56,338 nt of DNA, from NCBI GenBank assembly GCA_947501325.1, contig CANMVC010000006.1, forward strand, positions 1 through 56,338. The letters are read 5' to 3'. Each line of letters starts with the position of its first letter. The stretch's first letter is position 1. The notes beneath the pieces are model-generated. The model ran no database searches. It worked only from the letters and a program-made list of their open reading frames with translations, and was not told the origin of the DNA. The stretch comes from an uncultured Sphingomonadaceae bacterium. GTDB lineage: Bacteria; Pseudomonadota; Alphaproteobacteria; Sphingomonadales; Sphingomonadaceae. Shown here piece after piece: positions 26,116-37,414 of the stretch. A program made the position numbers and the translations under genes.

Positions 26116-26201
26116 GTGCTCCTGCGAAGGCAGGAGCCCATCTCCTACCGTTTGTGCTAGGCGAGAGGGCAGGAGATGGGTCCCCGCCTGCGCGGGGACA
26201 C
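26116..26201. repeat. Bipartite palindromic element, family C, between doxX and sigF
   Basis: GTGCTCCTGCGAAGGCAGGA with CCCATCTCC, then GGAGATGGG with the inverted half ending GCGCGGGGACAC. It separates the buf structural genes from the regulator pair within one operon and could lower expression of the distal genes. Confidence 0.9.
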
Positions 26202-26232
26202 GAAACCGCATATGTCGGGCTCCAACTCAACA

Positions 26233-26673
26233 TCAGCCGAACTTGTTTCCGAACAACCGGTCCACTGACAGCAATCCACCGCCACGGGTGATCAAAACCA
26301 GCGCCAGAGCAACCCATATAATATGCACAGACCACCATGCTTCAGGATAGACGAAAAACTGGATGACTAAGGTCATGACAAGGAGTCCGGCGGCGCCAAA
26401 GCGAGTTGCAAGACCCAATACCAAAAGGATCGGGAAGAAATGTTCGGCATAGGTGGCGATCAGACCGGTAATTTCCGGAAAGGGCATGGCATATTCATCG
26501 CGGAACAGATCGACCGTGAGGTCTTTCATGTCGAGGAAGCTGCCATCTTCGACCTTGGTGCGGGCGGAGCGCCAGAATATTCCAGCCAGCGCCACGCGGG
26601 CAAAGAGCAAGGCAATCGCTTCCGGTACGGCGCCACTGACCAGGCCAATCGTTTTTTTAATCAGGTTTTTCAT
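26233..26673 (-). CDS. DoxX family protein of the buf operon
   Basis: A 146-residue membrane protein with four helices. ALLFARVALAGIFWRSARTKV near residue 25 is the family's start, and LATRFGAAGLLVMTLVIQFFVYPEAW is typical of DoxX/TQO-like proteins; only general patterns are claimed. It begins two bases after the bufC stop. DoxX proteins are regular companions of bufferin operons and may handle electrons or quinones near the membrane. Its exact role in bufferin maturation is not established. Confidence 0.87.
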   Translation of the reverse strand: MKNLIKKTIGLVSGAVPEAIALLFARVALAGIFWRSARTKVEDGSFLDMKDLTVDLFRDEYAMPFPEITGLIATYAEHFFPILLVLGLATRFGAAGLLVMTLVIQFFVYPEAWWSVHIIWVALALVLITRGGGLLSVDRLFGNKFG

Positions 26674-26675
26674 AT

Positions 26676-27407
26676 CTATTCCCCGTCAAATTTTATTATC
26701 ACGCCAGCTTGGACCAACTTGATGATCCTCTCCATTGCAGCGTCTTCACCACCCAGTTCGATGGCCAAGGCCAAAAGGTTACCCATAGTTGAAATATTTG
26801 CAATTTTTTCTGCAATATCATGCTCTAACTGGGTCAGCGGGTGGAACAAGACTTCTGCTTCCGGGCGTGCAACCATCAGTGCATCGGGGGCTTCATCGCC
26901 CAGCTCAGCCAGCTCCGGGGAAAGGGGGCCGGTCAGAGCAATTAGTCGCATCGCGGGATGTGCCGAAATTTCAAGACCAAGCAGGCCTTCCTCATCCAGT
27001 GTCGCAATATCTTGGAGCGCCAGCGGTTCGGCTTCGGCACTATGATAGCTTTTGATCCACGCCCACTCGATCCGGGCCAAATCCACTTCAGTTTCGCTGA
27101 AACCGCGCTTTGCCAGGAAATCCGCAAAATCCGCCGCGATGTTATTCATGTCGCAGGTTAATATATGATCCTGCTCGATATAGTCCCGCGAAATGGCGTG
27201 AAAGGGCTCGTGACCCATATGGTCATGCAATTTGGGATAAGCGTTTTCGAGCGCCACCAACCGCGCATGGGAAACGGTATTAGCATGGGCCTTCAGCCCG
27301 AGAAGTGCCCGATCAGGGTTTTCACTGAACAGATCTTCGGGAAAATGGGCCGGACCTTTTTGCAAGCAGGCGATGAAGCGCGATTGGCTGTCAGCTAGCG
27401 AGGGCAT
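26676..27407 (-). CDS. bufC: Bufferin maturation partner BufC (DUF2063)
   Basis: A 243-residue protein with the DUF2063 start MPSLADSQSRFIACLQ and the family pattern ARLVALENAYPKLHDHMG. These proteins act as the RiPP recognition partner of multinuclear iron enzymes and deliver the precursor peptide. I chose the ATG at 27407 because the residues upstream in frame are antisense to conserved BufB codons. The start overlaps the bufB stop by 17 bases, indicating translational coupling. Confidence 0.87.
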   Translation of the reverse strand: MPSLADSQSRFIACLQKGPAHFPEDLFSENPDRALLGLKAHANTVSHARLVALENAYPKLHDHMGHEPFHAISRDYIEQDHILTCDMNNIAADFADFLAKRGFSETEVDLARIEWAWIKSYHSAEAEPLALQDIATLDEEGLLGLEISAHPAMRLIALTGPLSPELAELGDEAPDALMVARPEAEVLFHPLTQLEHDIAEKIANISTMGNLLALAIELGGEDAAMERIIKLVQAGVIIKFDGE

Positions 27408-28275
27408 GCTGCGTCTCGTCCAAAACATGGCTGGCCAAAACCGTTTCAACTTTGGCGACCTCGGCCATCAGCACATCATAGGCTGGAATATCGGTGTCCC
27501 ATTCGATCAATGTCGGTTTGGGGCCAGCGCGTTTGATGAAGCGTTCGTAAAGCCGCCAGGTCACATGGCTCACGATCGAGCCATGATCGTCGATCAGCAA
27601 AGGACCATCATCATGATCTTCGCGGGCATGGCCGGCCAGATGCATCTCGCCGACAATATCCGGATCGATCGCATCGATATAGGCATCCATATCAAGCCCG
27701 ACATTGGTGGCGGTTACCTCAACATTGTTGATATCAAATAACAGCCCGCAGCCGGATTGCCTGCAAAGTGCGGTGATGAAATCGGTCTCGCTCATCTCGT
27801 CATCGCGGTAGCTGAGATAGCGTGACGGGTTCTCGATCAGCATCGGCCGTTTCAGCCGATCCTGCACCTTGCCGATCTGGGCGGCAAAATGATCGAGCGC
27901 TTCTTGCGTATAAGGAATGGGGAGCAGATCGGGATAGCGATCATGGGCATTGCCGCTCCAGCTCAGGTGATCCGACACCATGGCTGGCTGATAGCGGTCG
28001 CAAAGATCGGCAATTTTATCGAGATCATATTGGTTGAGGCCTTCAGCTGAGCCGAGGGAAAGCCCGACACTGTGAAAGCTTAAAGGATAGTCTCCGGCGA
28101 TGGCGGTCAACCAACGATGCAGCGGACCGCCATCACCGAAGTAATTCTGCGGATGCACCTCTACCCATCCGGGTTTTTTTGATCCGTCTTCCTCAGACAA
28201 TACATCATTATAATGCACCGACTTCAGACCTATGCCACCTGATGGAGGGAGGGAGTGAGACATAGGCGTCTTCAT
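27391..28275 (-). CDS. bufB: Multinuclear non-heme iron enzyme BufB (DUF692/MNIO)
   Basis: A 294-residue DUF692 TIM-barrel oxidase. Iron-ligand motifs are all visible: GLKSVHYNDVL, VEVHPQNYFGDGG, SFHSVGLSLGS, SDHLSWS, LFDINNVEVTATN, EMHLAGHA, LIDDHGS and LIEWDTDIP. With BufC it converts cysteines of the BufA precursor to thiooxazoles. The start is uncertain: ATG 28275 or ATG 28263. Longer starts would run into the palindromic element at 28364-28474 and are rejected. It is the second gene of the buf operon. Confidence 0.9.
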   Translation of the reverse strand: MKTPMSHSLPPSGGIGLKSVHYNDVLSEEDGSKKPGWVEVHPQNYFGDGGPLHRWLTAIAGDYPLSFHSVGLSLGSAEGLNQYDLDKIADLCDRYQPAMVSDHLSWSGNAHDRYPDLLPIPYTQEALDHFAAQIGKVQDRLKRPMLIENPSRYLSYRDDEMSETDFITALCRQSGCGLLFDINNVEVTATNVGLDMDAYIDAIDPDIVGEMHLAGHAREDHDDGPLLIDDHGSIVSHVTWRLYERFIKRAGPKPTLIEWDTDIPAYDVLMAEVAKVETVLASHVLDETQHALAS

Positions 28276-28363
28276 GACGGACAGACCAAAATTTGAGGTG
28301 TGAGTATCAGTAACATCCGCAAAACTTAGCGTATTTTCTTGGTAAAAGGAATAGAGGGCCGTT

Positions 28364-28474
28364 GTGCCCCTGCGAAGGGTGAAGCGAGGCACGTGACTCG
28401 CTTCACGGCCCATATCCTTTCGTTGCAATTATGCGCAAACTGGGGAGATGGATTCCTGCCTTCGCAGGAATAGG
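28364..28474. repeat. Bipartite palindromic element, family C, with a nested extra hairpin, between bufA and bufB
   Basis: The outer halves are GTGCCCCTGCGAAGG and GGGAGATGGATTCCTGCCTT through 28474. Inside the left arm, at 28379-28406, there is an extra perfect 10-bp stem (GTGAAGCGAG / CTCGCTTCAC, loop GCACGTGA) absent from the sister elements. The element starts about 15 bases downstream of the bufA stop on the minus strand. Confidence 0.85.
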
Positions 28475-28489
28475 ACAGCACGCCTATTC

Positions 28490-28786
28490 TCAGCCCTTCT
28501 GCGGTACCGGCTTGCTATTGCCTTTTTTGGCGGTCAGCGAACCACCGGCTTTGACACAGGCGCCTTTGGCAACATATTTCCAGGCATTGCCCTGATAGTC
28601 GGCGGTTGATGTACCGGCACAGCTTGTGCCTGGGCCAGCGGCGCAATCATTCTTGCCTTTCAGAGCAATGCCGAAACATTTTTCTTTCGCGCCGGCTGCG
28701 ACAGCGGTGGTCGGCGAAATGGCAATGGTGGCAGCGGCTGCGAGGGCGGCAGCTGCGGCGGTGGCTTTAATCATGGAGTTGGACAT
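28490..28786 (-). CDS. bufA: Bufferin precursor BufA (DUF2282)
   Basis: A 98-residue secreted RiPP precursor. A signal peptide covers residues about 1-31 ([20 protein letters not shown]). The mature part has the four diagnostic cysteines C37, C48, C56 and C77 in [25 protein letters not shown] and GACVKAGG, with [10 protein letters not shown] between them. Bufferins bind copper after BufB/BufC convert central cysteines to thiooxazoles. ATG 28786 has GAGAGG upstream; longer starts lack support. It is the first gene of the operon, read from the GTAACC-N16-CGAA promoter. Confidence 0.93.
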   Translation of the reverse strand: MSNSMIKATAAAAALAAAATIAISPTTAVAAGAKEKCFGIALKGKNDCAAGPGTSCAGTSTADYQGNAWKYVAKGACVKAGGSLTAKKGNSKPVPQKG

Positions 28787-28850
28787 TGGATTTTCCTCTC
28801 TTGGAAATTGGGTAATGGGGGTGAACCAGTTTTGCAGGCTCATGCTATGT

Positions 28851-28876
28851 TTCGCGACCAAGACCCGGTTGGTTAC
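28851..28876 (-). promoter_or_regulatory. SigF-type ECF promoter of the buf operon
   Basis: On the minus strand GTAACC (complement of 28871-28876), exactly 16 bases, then CGAA (complement of 28851-28854). This is the arrangement I recall for Caulobacter SigF promoters. It predicts a leader of roughly 55 bases before the bufA ATG. Confidence 0.75.
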
Positions 28877-28981
28877 ATGTCTGTTCCAAGGTAGAGAAAA
28901 ATTCGCGTGCCATTTTCCGAAAATGGCTTTTTTCTGATGGATACAGCTTGCGAAAAAGATTCAGAATTTTTCCTGCAAAGC

Positions 28982-29009
28982 CTTGACGATCTCTCAGAAT
29001 AGCCCATAT
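28982..29009 (+). promoter_or_regulatory. RpoH-like heat-shock promoter of groESL
   Basis: CTTG at 28982-28985, 17 bases, then CCCATAT at 29003-29009 fits the alphaproteobacterial RpoH pattern CTTG-N17-CYTATNT with one mismatch. It lies just before the CIRCE element, so both activation by RpoH and repression by HrcA are expected. Confidence 0.55.
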
Positions 29010-29017
29010 GAGCGTCG

Positions 29018-29044
29018 TTAGCACTCGACTCGATAGAGTGCTAA
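29018..29044 (+). promoter_or_regulatory. CIRCE element (HrcA operator)
   Basis: Perfect TTAGCACTC - 9 bases - GAGTGCTAA, the HrcA binding site, located 82 bases before the groES start. Confidence 0.97.
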
Positions 29045-29126
29045 TCCTCCATTGATATATTCTCGATGGCTCGAGCTAAAGGAGCGGAGCCGCAAGAAAG
29101 ATAAATTGGACAAGAAAGGGAAACAT

Positions 29127-29417
29127 ATGAAATTTCGTCCACTACATGATCGTGTACTGGTTCGCCGCGTAGAGGCGGATGCGAAAACCGCTGGCGGCAT
29201 TATCATTCCAGATAGCGCGCAAGAAAAACCATCCGAAGGCAAAGTTGTTGCCGTTGGTTCCGGTTTGAAAGACGATAATGGCAAGACCACTGCTCTCGAC
29301 GTCAAAAAAGGCGACAGCATCTTGTTCGGCAAATGGTCCGGCACGGAAGTCACCGTTGAAGGTGAAGACCTCATCATCATGAAAGAAAGCGATATTCTCG
29401 GCATTATCGAGAAGTAA
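29127..29417 (+). CDS. groES: Co-chaperonin GroES
   Basis: A 96-residue GroES, the lid of the GroEL folding chamber. It starts [16 protein letters not shown] and contains the mobile loop [29 protein letters not shown] precedes the ATG at 29127. Controlled by CIRCE and an RpoH-like promoter. It is followed after 50 bases by groEL in the same operon. Confidence 0.98.
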   Translation: MKFRPLHDRVLVRRVEADAKTAGGIIIPDSAQEKPSEGKVVAVGSGLKDDNGKTTALDVKKGDSILFGKWSGTEVTVEGEDLIIMKESDILGIIEK

Positions 29418-29452
29418 AAACGCTTTTTCACATATTCATTCAATTCTCATAA

Positions 29453-31123
<1,671 letters not shown>

Positions 31124-31156
31124 ACCCAAACACTCGGCTGAAGCTGAAAAATATGA

Positions 31157-31188
31157 GGGGCTGGAGGGAGACTTCCGGCCCCTTTTTT
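31157..31188 (+). terminator. Rho-independent terminator of groESL
   Basis: The stem GGGGCTGGAGG / CTTCCGGCCCC (with G-U pairs), a short GAGA loop and then a run of T residues, 34 bases after the groEL stop. Confidence 0.85.
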
Positions 31189-31286
31189 CATTTTGGCAAT
31201 CGATCAGTGCATCCCTGATGTTTTCAAACATCTCGGACTGTGCCATGTCGTTTCCAACGTAACTTCTTGCACAGGGATCAGACGGC

Positions 31287-33143
31287 ATGACCAAGTTTTT
31301 CAAACTCCTATTGGCTTCCACCACAATGGCAGGGCTCGCGGCAGCGGTTCCCGCGGTTCATGCCCAAAATGCCGCACCGGTAGTCGCCGGTGCGATGGAG
31401 ACAGAGACGGACCGTCTCAACATCTGGTTCGACAAAAAATTCGAGGAACAACTGGCGTTCAGTCCGATCCGCCAGACCCTGCTGGGCCGCAGGACCGCTT
31501 ATGACCAGATTGACGATTATTCGATCGAAGCCGCGGACCGTCAACTTGCATGGATGCGCGTGGCGACGGCAGAGATGAAGCGTGATTTTGACTATGACAA
31601 GCTTACGCCGGATGGAAAAATATCCTGGGACATGTGGCTGTTCCGACTGGAGCAGGCGGAGGCTGGCGTGCCGTTTCGGCAAAATGCCTATGTTCTGCAT
31701 CAATTTAATGGTCAGCAATCCTTTTTTCCGACCTTTCTGATCAACCAGCACCGCGTCGCAAGCGAGTCCGATATGGTTGCCTTTATCGAACGGCTCAAAG
31801 GCAGTGCCCGGGCGCTCGATCAATTGCTCGCGCGCGCGCAGGCCAATGCCGAAGCCGGAACCCGGCCGCCCCGTTTTGCCTATGAAGGGGTTATCGAGCA
31901 GTCCGGAAAAATCACCACCGGTGCGCCTTTTGATGACGGCGAGCCATCTGCATTATGGGAAGCAACGGAAAGCAAATTGGCGGGGCTAGTGGAAGCGGGC
32001 ACGATTACGCAAGACCGTTCGGACGCATTGAAAGAGCAGGCGCGGCTGGCGCTTACCGGATCGTTGAAGCCAGCTTATGAGCGGATCATCACCTGGTTCC
32101 AGCAGGACTTGCCCAATAGCAAGGCTGAACCCTTTGGTGTTTCCGAACTTCCCAATGGCGAAGCGTTTTATAATTACCGTCTCGTCAATCAGACCACGAC
32201 GGATCTGACGGCAGAAGAAATTCACGCTATCGGCCTGTCCGAAGTCACGCGCATCCGCAAGGAGATGGAAGCGATCAAGGACAAGGTGGAATTTGAAGGC
32301 GATTTGCAAGCCTTCTTCACCTTCCTGCGCGAAGACGACCAATTCTATTTCTCGGACGATGACAAGGGCGCACAGGATTATATCGATGCCGCCGAAAAGC
32401 ATCTGGCGTTTATCAAAACCCGCCTGCCGGACTTTTTCGGAACCCTGCCAAAGGCTGATCTGGTCGTGAAACGCGTCGAGCCATTTCGCGAACAGGATGG
32501 CGCGGCGCAGCATTATCGGCCGGGCACACCGGACGGCACGCGCCCCGGCACCTATTATGCCCATTTGTCGGACATGCGCGCGATGCCCATCCACAGCCTG
32601 GAAGTGATTGCCTATCATGAAGGCAATCCCGGCCATCATATGCAAAGCTCGATCGCGCAGGAACTGACCGGCATTCCGAAATTCCGGGCGCAGGGCGGAT
32701 ATATCCCGGCCTTTGGCGAAGGATGGGCGCTCTATTCCGAGCTATTGTCGAAAGAAATGGGGGCCTATGAAAATCCCTATTCCGACTTTGGCCGGCTGAC
32801 GACGGAAATATGGCGCGCGATCCGGCTCGTCGTGGATACCGGACTGCACACCAAAGGCTGGAGCGAGGAAAAGGCCGTGGCATATTTCCTCGCCAATTCG
32901 CCGATCCCGGAAACAGCGGTGCGCAGCGAAGTGCGGCGCTATCTGGTGATGCCGGGTCAGGCGACCAGCTATAAGATCGGCATGCTGAAAATTCAGGAAC
33001 TGCGCGCCAAGGCGGAAAAAGAACTGGGTGATGATTTCGACATCAGGGGTTTTCATGACACGGTGCTGGGCGGTGGTTCGGTGCCTTTGAGCTTATTGGA
33101 AACCATGGTGGATCAATGGATCGCGAAAGAAAAAGCGTCCTGA
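31287..33143 (+). CDS. DUF885 family secreted protein (putative metallo-peptidase)
   Basis: A 618-residue protein with a signal peptide to about residue 26 (cleavage after AVHA). The DUF885 hallmark EVIAYHEGNPGHHMQ near residue 440 resembles an HEXXH-type zinc site, and AFGEGWALYSE follows. These proteins are thought to be periplasmic or lipoprotein peptidases; no member's substrate is clear to me. It is followed after 25 bases by sdaA, possibly the same transcript, so a role in peptide or amino acid use is possible. Confidence 0.88.
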   Translation: MTKFFKLLLASTTMAGLAAAVPAVHAQNAAPVVAGAMETETDRLNIWFDKKFEEQLAFSPIRQTLLGRRTAYDQIDDYSIEAADRQLAWMRVATAEMKRDFDYDKLTPDGKISWDMWLFRLEQAEAGVPFRQNAYVLHQFNGQQSFFPTFLINQHRVASESDMVAFIERLKGSARALDQLLARAQANAEAGTRPPRFAYEGVIEQSGKITTGAPFDDGEPSALWEATESKLAGLVEAGTITQDRSDALKEQARLALTGSLKPAYERIITWFQQDLPNSKAEPFGVSELPNGEAFYNYRLVNQTTTDLTAEEIHAIGLSEVTRIRKEMEAIKDKVEFEGDLQAFFTFLREDDQFYFSDDDKGAQDYIDAAEKHLAFIKTRLPDFFGTLPKADLVVKRVEPFREQDGAAQHYRPGTPDGTRPGTYYAHLSDMRAMPIHSLEVIAYHEGNPGHHMQSSIAQELTGIPKFRAQGGYIPAFGEGWALYSELLSKEMGAYENPYSDFGRLTTEIWRAIRLVVDTGLHTKGWSEEKAVAYFLANSPIPETAVRSEVRRYLVMPGQATSYKIGMLKIQELRAKAEKELGDDFDIRGFHDTVLGGGSVPLSLLETMVDQWIAKEKAS

Positions 33144-33168
33144 TAACAATCGGTCTGGAACGAAGCTG

Positions 33169-34545
<1,377 letters not shown>

Positions 34546-34572
34546 GGTCTTGAAACGCGACCGGAGGAATGC

Positions 34573-35667
34573 ATGAGCAAGTCGAGATTTTTGAACAAGC
34601 GTCGGTTAGCGGGCCTGGTCATCGGCATTGGCGTTCTGGTTAGCGCCACATGGCTTCTCCGTCCGGAAATCGGTGCCCGGCTTTTTGCCAATGCCGTGGA
34701 AACCGCGGTTAACCGCGACGTAATAGGCGATCTGCCCGACGGCATGCATCTGGCCTTATGCGGAACCGGTTCGCCCTTGCCAGACCCCAGTCGTGCGGGC
34801 CCCTGTTCCGCCATAATCGTTGACGGCAAAATGTTCATTATTGACATAGGTGGCGGAGCGGTGCGCCGACTGGGTGAAATGGGGCTCAACCCGGGCCGGG
34901 TTGAAGCATTGCTGCTGACCCATTTTCACAGCGATCATATTGACGGCATGGGCGAGCTGCTATTGCAGCGCTGGGCGGGCGGTGGTCATGACGCGCCTCT
35001 GCCGGTTATCGCGCCCGAGGGCGTAACGCCGATAGTAGACGGGATAAATGCCGCCTATGCCGCCGATGCCCGCTACCGCGTGGCGCATCATGGTGAAGAT
35101 ATCATGCCGCCATCCGGTATTGGCGGAATTGCGCGTCCCTTTGCCGTGCCTGCCGACGATGCCGAACAGATTATCTATGATCAAGATGGTCTGAAAATCA
35201 CGGCCTTCGCGGTCAATCACGAACCGGTTGTTCCGGCGGTCGGATATCGTTTTGCCTATAAAGGCCGCTCCATCGTGTTTAGCGGTGACACAGCCCGAAG
35301 CGCAGTGGTCGAGAAGGCCTGCAATGGCTGCGACATATTGGTGCATGAAGTCCTAAACGCCGAGATGGTTGGGATCACCGAGGCGGCGATGAAAAAAGCG
35401 GAGCGGCCAAGGCTTGAAAAGATCATGGCGGATATTCCAGACTATCATACGACGCCTGCCGAAGTGGTGGAATCGGCCAAGGCTGCCAAAGCGAAAATGC
35501 TGGTCTTCTCGCATATCGTGCCGGCGGTGCCGATTGGTTTTCTGGAAGCCTATTATCTCAAGGATGTGCCTTCCGGCTTTCGGGGGAAAATGGTGATGGG
35601 CAAAGATGGCATGCTGTTCAGCCTCCCCGCCAACCAGGACAGTATCAAGCAAGATGATCTTCTGTGA
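34573..35667 (+). CDS. MBL-fold metallo-hydrolase, membrane-anchored
   Basis: A 364-residue protein with an N-terminal membrane segment (about 12-30) that anchors it to the inner membrane or acts as a signal. The metallo-beta-lactamase site THFHSDHIDG gives H117, H119, D121 and H122. Further ligands are expected in AVNHEP, FSGDT and the late FSHIVP. The overall pattern resembles RNase Z-like or arylsulfatase-type hydrolases exported to the periplasm rather than antibiotic-degrading enzymes. GGAGG lies just before the ATG. Confidence 0.87.
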   Translation: MSKSRFLNKRRLAGLVIGIGVLVSATWLLRPEIGARLFANAVETAVNRDVIGDLPDGMHLALCGTGSPLPDPSRAGPCSAIIVDGKMFIIDIGGGAVRRLGEMGLNPGRVEALLLTHFHSDHIDGMGELLLQRWAGGGHDAPLPVIAPEGVTPIVDGINAAYAADARYRVAHHGEDIMPPSGIGGIARPFAVPADDAEQIIYDQDGLKITAFAVNHEPVVPAVGYRFAYKGRSIVFSGDTARSAVVEKACNGCDILVHEVLNAEMVGITEAAMKKAERPRLEKIMADIPDYHTTPAEVVESAKAAKAKMLVFSHIVPAVPIGFLEAYYLKDVPSGFRGKMVMGKDGMLFSLPANQDSIKQDDLL

Positions 35668-35848
35668 ATGACGGCCTGATTTGGAATCGGTAGAAATTTT
35701 GGAACCAATTCCATGATTTGGCCGTAAGTGTCTGGCATATCACAAGGACTCCTCCTGACCATTTCATGCATTCGAATCTCCGCCAGTCAAACCTACGGCC
35801 TTTCGTCTGTGTTGACCCTTGCAAGCCCAATCCACCAAAAGACGGATA

Positions 35849-37228
35849 ATGTCTGAAGATCCCAGCAACAGCGAAAGCGCGAACAAGAGCGCAAAACTGA
35901 CCAGCGGTTCCATCGCAGGGCATCTGGTCACGCAAACCGCGCCGATGTTGCTGGGCATTGCCAGTATCATGTCGATTGGCATAATTGACGCTTATTTCAT
36001 CGGTCAGCTGGGAGCGAAAGAGCTGGCTGCGGTCAGCTTTATTTTCCCGGTGACCATTGCTTTGTCGAGCATGGGGGTCGGCGTTATCGCGGCGATCAGT
36101 TCGGTTGTCTCCCGCGTGCTTGGTAGTGGCGACGAAGCCAAGGCGCAGCAATGGGGCAATCTGGGTATTGCCTTGGCTGTGATATTCGGATTGTCCATTG
36201 CGGCCATCTTGTATCTGGTGAAAACACCTTTATTCCATTTGATGCAGGCCGAGGATGACCTGATGCCGTTGATACAGGCGTATATGACGCCCTATGCGCT
36301 CGGTTTCCCGCTCTTGCTGACCAATATGGGCATGAATGGCGTGCTACGCGGTCAAGGCGCAGCAAAGCGTGCCTCGGCGATATTATTTGCTTTTGCCGCA
36401 ACAAATTGGGTGCTCGACCCGCTACTAATCACGGGCATCGGTTCGTTTGGGGGTTTTGGAATCGAAGGCGCGGCCTACGCCACTATTGGCGGCTGGGCGG
36501 TGGGCACGGCGCTGGGTTTTGTGCTGGTCCAATCCAGCGCGATCAAAATCAATCTCGCCTGTTTGACGGCGACCAACTGGCGAGAAGGCGTCAGCGCGTT
36601 GCTGAGAGTCGGTGGTCCGGCGGCCGGTTCCAATGCGATCAATCCGATCGGTCTTTCGATATTGACGGCTTTGCTGGCTGGCTATGGTAAGGATGAAGTC
36701 GCCGGTTTTGGAGCTGCGGGCCGATTGCAAAGTCTGGCGGTGGTTCCCTTGCTCGCGCTATCGAGTTCCATTGGAGCAATAACCGGTCAAAATTGGGGCG
36801 CCAATAGAGCCGACCGCGCCCGGCACGCGCTTTGGCTATCGGGTGCATTTTGTCTGGTCTATGGACTGGCCGTTGCCGCAGCCCTGGTGTTGGCGAGCCG
36901 CTGGATTGGGTCGTTCTTTACCGAAAAAGACGCGGTGCTGGCGGCAATCGAAACCTATCTGACCATAGCGGCTTGGGGCTTCGGGGGTTACGGTCTGTTC
37001 ATCGTCGCCAATGGTGCATTTAACGCGATTGATCGGGCGGGTACGGCCTTGGCGCTATCCCTCAGCCGGGTTTTCCTGGTCATGGTACCGGTTGCCTTGC
37101 TCGGCAAAACCGCTCTGATCGGTAACCAATGGGGTGCCTCAACCATTTATGCCGGAGAGTTGGCCGCCAATTTACTGGGCGGCGCAATCAGCGGATTTGT
37201 GGCCTGGCGGATCTTTCGGAAAAACTAA
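35849..37228 (+). CDS. MATE family efflux transporter
   Basis: A 459-residue, 12-helix protein of the multidrug and toxin extrusion family, exchanging Na+ or H+ for organic cations. It starts SIAGHLVTQTAPMLLGIASIM and has the internal twofold repeat (VGGPAAGSNAINPIGLSILTALL in the second half), cited only as landmarks. ATG 35849 is chosen over an in-frame TTG at 35819 because the first residues from that start look non-conserved. The preceding 181-base gap shows nothing clear. Confidence 0.88.
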   Translation: MSEDPSNSESANKSAKLTSGSIAGHLVTQTAPMLLGIASIMSIGIIDAYFIGQLGAKELAAVSFIFPVTIALSSMGVGVIAAISSVVSRVLGSGDEAKAQQWGNLGIALAVIFGLSIAAILYLVKTPLFHLMQAEDDLMPLIQAYMTPYALGFPLLLTNMGMNGVLRGQGAAKRASAILFAFAATNWVLDPLLITGIGSFGGFGIEGAAYATIGGWAVGTALGFVLVQSSAIKINLACLTATNWREGVSALLRVGGPAAGSNAINPIGLSILTALLAGYGKDEVAGFGAAGRLQSLAVVPLLALSSSIGAITGQNWGANRADRARHALWLSGAFCLVYGLAVAAALVLASRWIGSFFTEKDAVLAAIETYLTIAAWGFGGYGLFIVANGAFNAIDRAGTALALSLSRVFLVMVPVALLGKTALIGNQWGASTIYAGELAANLLGGAISGFVAWRIFRKN

Positions 37229-37324
37229 GTCTGGTGCTTTCTGCGCCAAAATAGCCTCGCCAATAAGAATAGTATCGAACCGGACGATCTTCTCTAATCT
37301 GCCTAGCGAGAATCATGGGATTTT

Positions 37325-37410
37325 GTGTCCCTGCGCAGGCAGGGGCCCATCTCCTGAACAAGCGAGATTCAAATATGGCGGGAGATGGACTCCTGCCTGC
37401 GCAGGAGCAC
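37325..37410. repeat. Bipartite palindromic element, family C, upstream of the reductase gene
   Basis: GTGTCCCTGCGCAGGCAGGG plus CCCATCTCC, then GGAGATGGA plus CTCCTGCCTGCGCAGGAGCA. It ends four bases before the start codon at 37415, and its right arm supplies the ribosome binding site. Confidence 0.9.
37403..37407 (+). promoter_or_regulatory. Shine-Dalgarno AGGAG provided by the palindromic repeat
   Basis: AGGAG is the last part of the right hairpin of 37325-37410 and lies seven bases before ATG 37415. When the hairpin forms, the site is paired, so repeat folding could control translation. Confidence 0.7.
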
Positions 37411-37414
37411 TGAC

